Below are positions 61,465-64,000 of a DNA stretch of 64,000 bases, piece by piece. This stretch comes from Sycobia sp. Sy_11. Taxonomy: Eukaryota; Arthropoda; Insecta; Hymenoptera; Epichrysomallidae. Position 1 is the stretch's first letter. Each line of letters opens with the position of its first letter. A program made the translations under genes and the position numbers. Below the pieces are notes generated by a model. That model was not told where the DNA came from, did not search any database, and was given only the letters and a program-made list of their open reading frames with translations. The stretch covers positions 2,132,001 through 2,196,000 of the forward strand of contig JACCIC010000019.1 of assembly GCA_018907035.1 (NCBI GenBank). The letters run 5' to 3'.

Positions 61465-61753
61465 GCATTTCCATTCTTTCGCTCCATGAATCCGCGGAAT
61501 GTCAATTTTACTGCTCCAGCCACGCTGTTTATACAGCTCGACTCGGGAAAGGTGCACGAGAAACGCGTATCATTAAATTTAGAATGTTGAAAAATAGCGG
61601 AATCTTTTTTTATATAACCCATACCCCTCTTGACAGAGTATCAAAAGCGGCCCGTAACGATCGCGCGAAGAAAGTATAGAATGCGTGTAGGTATGTCGTT
61701 ATACCCGTTCGCAGAAATATATATCCGTAAAATCGGGAAAGAGGCGAAGAAAA

Positions 61754-61774
61754 AGAGAGAGAGAGTGTGTGTGT

Positions 61775-61808
<34 letters not shown>
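61754..61808. repeat. (GA)n(GT)n(GA)n compound microsatellite
   Basis: About 55 nt in which GA, GT and GA tracts follow one another. Confidence 0.95.
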
Positions 61809-61809
<1 letters not shown>

Positions 61810-62072
61810 CGGGGGATACACGTTAACAATATACATGTATATATATGCATAGTTTGAAGAAAAAAAAGTTTTATCCCACGAACGAGGGAGAAAAAATATT
61901 TCGTTGTATTTGCAGCAGACAGATGTACGTATATATCGCAGAGGGTTGTGACTTTTCCAAATTCAACTTCGCGCAGCGTGCGCCGAGCAAAGGGTCTGAT
62001 CGTTAAACCTTCCTACAATCCTCCCCTGCCTGGGGCTCAACGCGAAAATGCTTTCGCGATATATTATACGTA

Positions 62073-62094
62073 CACACACACACACACACATACA
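62073..62094. repeat. (AC)n tract
   Basis: A short CA tract of about 20 nt ending in CATACAC. Confidence 0.92.
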
Positions 62095-62409
62095 CTTCTG
62101 AACATAATTTTTTTCACTGGCACATCGCAGTGTGGCTAGCGTGTGTTCGAAAACAAGGGGAGTTGAGACATAAAATATTGGGAATATATGGGTTCATAAG
62201 AGGGAGATACAGCATTAGGATTCTTGTTGAGGTAGGGAGGGAGAGAGAATAACAGAGAAAGTTATGGTGAAAAGTAGAATAGATTTTGTTCGAAAATGTG
62301 AGAAAAGAAGAGATAAAGAGAGAAGAGGAGTACAGCAAGAAAATGGCGTCGATTTTGCTAATATATATATTGCCCCTTTTTCCGACAGTGCAATCATCAT
62401 ATTTTAGTT

Positions 62410-63460
62410 CTTACGCAGTTTGATATAAAATTGGTATATATAAATAAATATACTTTGTCTCTGGTATGTACTTGTCCGTCGTGACTAAAATGAAGATTCT
62501 AAAATAATATTTTTTGATATTTGTAGATGTATACGGAAAAATTATTGAAAACATGATTTGAGTAATTATGGTTGAAATACGTATCGAATAAAATTTTCTA
62601 ATACATTGCCAAGAGCAAAAAAAGTGTTTTATCTTAAAAAAACTTACTATTTGGAAGTTCAAGTCTAGAACAAACTATAAAAATGAAAATAAAGTTATAT
62701 TACGACGCCATCGAAAGGCGAATGTATTTATGTGTTCATTTTTTCAATAACATTTATGGCTTATACTTAAAAGTAAGTACTTCAGGCGTAATATTTACAA
62801 AAATATATAATAAAATATTTTATAAATTTTTTATTTTCTTGCCATTTTTCCTTTTTTTATTATTTAAAAAAAAAATATTTGCAGTCACGACGTTGCCTCG
62901 CCTTCGAGACGTATGTAATAACTATAAATACTTTTGCGGTCGGTAATATTATTGTTATTTTAAAATACTTCAAGCTTCCAATGTTGAACAAGATGGACTT
63001 TTGTTTAGACTGTTTAATAAAAATTAGTCTATTGCAAAAATTAATCGTTTGTAATTTCGATTACACAGTTATTTACAAGATATAATAGAATGGACTATAT
63101 GTATATCAATGAGATAGATACATTACTACGTATCTATTCATCTATTCATACATGGCCATATATCTTGAAAATATCTAGACAGTTGAAGCTTAGTTTAACG
63201 AGCAAAAGAATTTTTAAAAATTTATATCCAAGTTAGTTTTCCCAACCGATATCCACGAACATTTTTCTAGTTAAATGCTCAAAAATCATTCATCTAATTA
63301 TGATCAATTTCTTATCCTAATGTTACTTGGCCAATAAATTCGTTCATAATGAAATTAAAATTTTGTAATTACACTGTAAATTATTATCTTGTAAATATAC
63401 AAAGTTCGCTAGACTAGTATAGCTCAATTTGAATCGATAAAAAAGTTCGGATTAAGTTGT
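62410..63460. other. AT-rich stretch, nothing recognised
   Basis: Several 60-87 codon ORFs on both strands are Phe/Ile/Tyr/Lys-rich as expected from AT-rich DNA. Confidence 0.6.
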
Positions 63461-63475
63461 ACTTGTGAGAGAGAC

Positions 63476-63516
<41 letters not shown>

Positions 63517-64000
63517 GTGGATGGAGGAGGAAGCCACGATGATGCTTTCAGCTATTCCGCGTAGTTTCGAAATCGTGATCAATTATCGGAATAACCTAAT
63601 AGAATCCAGCTCGATAAATTAGTTTCGCTTCGTGACAAAGAGGGAGGGGCGGTGAGAAACGGCCGTGTACGCGCAACTATTTATTCAATAGTCAAAGGGG
63701 ATAGCGTTACAGTACGAAACGATTGTTGGCCAGTTCTAACGTTTTAACGCTTCCCTACTCAATGCCCTTAGATTAAACAATTTTCATACTTACAATGCGT
63801 CAAACTCTATTCGTTGAAGAAATTTGAAGAAAAAAAAATTTCTTTTATTTTCACAGAATAATCAAACTGCATGTGAAAATTCTTCATGACTTGTCAAAAA
63901 TAAATATATTTACACATACACAACGAAATCGAAAAATTAATTATTTCGGTTTTTGTATAAATATTTTCGTATAGATTGTATGCATTAGTTGCACGTTGCA
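63460..64000. other. GA tract and short GC-richer segment, then AT-rich end
   Basis: A (GA)n tract at 63466-63513 precedes mildly GC-rich unique DNA to about 63680. The rest is AT-rich with nothing recognised. Confidence 0.55.
63466..63513. repeat. (GA)n microsatellite
   Basis: About 48 nt with two CA interruptions. Confidence 0.96.

Larger units (their letters stand above)
61350..62410. other. Moderately GC-rich to AT-rich transition, no supported gene
   Basis: It contains CT, GA/GT and CA microsatellites. A minus-strand 151-codon ORF (61167-61622) is dominated by Arg-Glu repeats encoded by the CT tracts and is rejected as a gene. Confidence 0.5.

Noticed and set aside
61167..61622. 151-codon minus-strand ORF
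   Set aside because: It is dominated by Arg-Glu runs encoded by CT microsatellites and has no recognisable domain.

Overview
This window looks like non-coding DNA (intergenic, or long introns and 5' flanks) from an animal nuclear genome, most likely an insect and plausibly a hymenopteran such as an ant, bee or wasp. The reasons are: no dense bacterial-type ORFs on either strand; an AT-rich background broken by short GC- and CpG-rich blocks; dozens of long dinucleotide microsatellites ((AT)n, (AG/CT)n, (AC/GT)n); remnants of mariner and Tc1 DNA transposons; and tRNA-derived relics. The hymenopteran call is an impression from composition and repeats, not a demonstrated identification. Almost all ORFs of 60-180 codons fall in microsatellites or GC-rich blocks, often on both strands at once, and I do not treat them as genes.

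Layout: 1-1440 holds AT-rich repeats and the oddest element seen, an inverted array of a 60-bp (20-codon) unit. 1440-13200 is AT-rich with GC-richer blocks near 2.6-3.2, 4.8-5.5, 6.9-7.3 and 8.8-9.4 kb and a tRNA relic at 9.57 kb. 13.2-15.4 kb is the largest GC/CpG-rich block, with TATA-like sites. 15.4-24.8 kb is mostly empty AT-rich DNA with one small TIR element. 24.8-33.5 kb alternates GC-rich blocks with AT-rich stretches and contains an internally deleted mariner element (28604-29300). 33.5-38.3 kb is AT-rich and nearly featureless. 38.4 kb holds a tRNA-like, A-tailed SINE candidate. 39.2-40.46 kb is a promoter-like block with a possible leader exon and a 43-codon hydrophobic small ORF. 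40.79-41.11 kb is a TTAA-flanked TIR element. 45.2-47.5 and 49.9-50.3 kb are further GC-rich blocks. A Tc1-like relic lies at 51.4 kb. 52.1-52.4 kb is the best gene start in the window: a promoter-like block with an ATG in strong context, eight codons, then a consensus splice donor. 55.4-61.4 kb contains more GC-rich blocks, a perfect 74-bp palindrome and a canonical TATA box.

Functional reading: I see no complete protein-coding gene. The two + strand gene-start candidates (about 39.9 and 52.26 kb) could be alternative promoters of one gene whose body lies to the right of the window. That is inference; RNA-seq or a comparison with related genomes would decide it.
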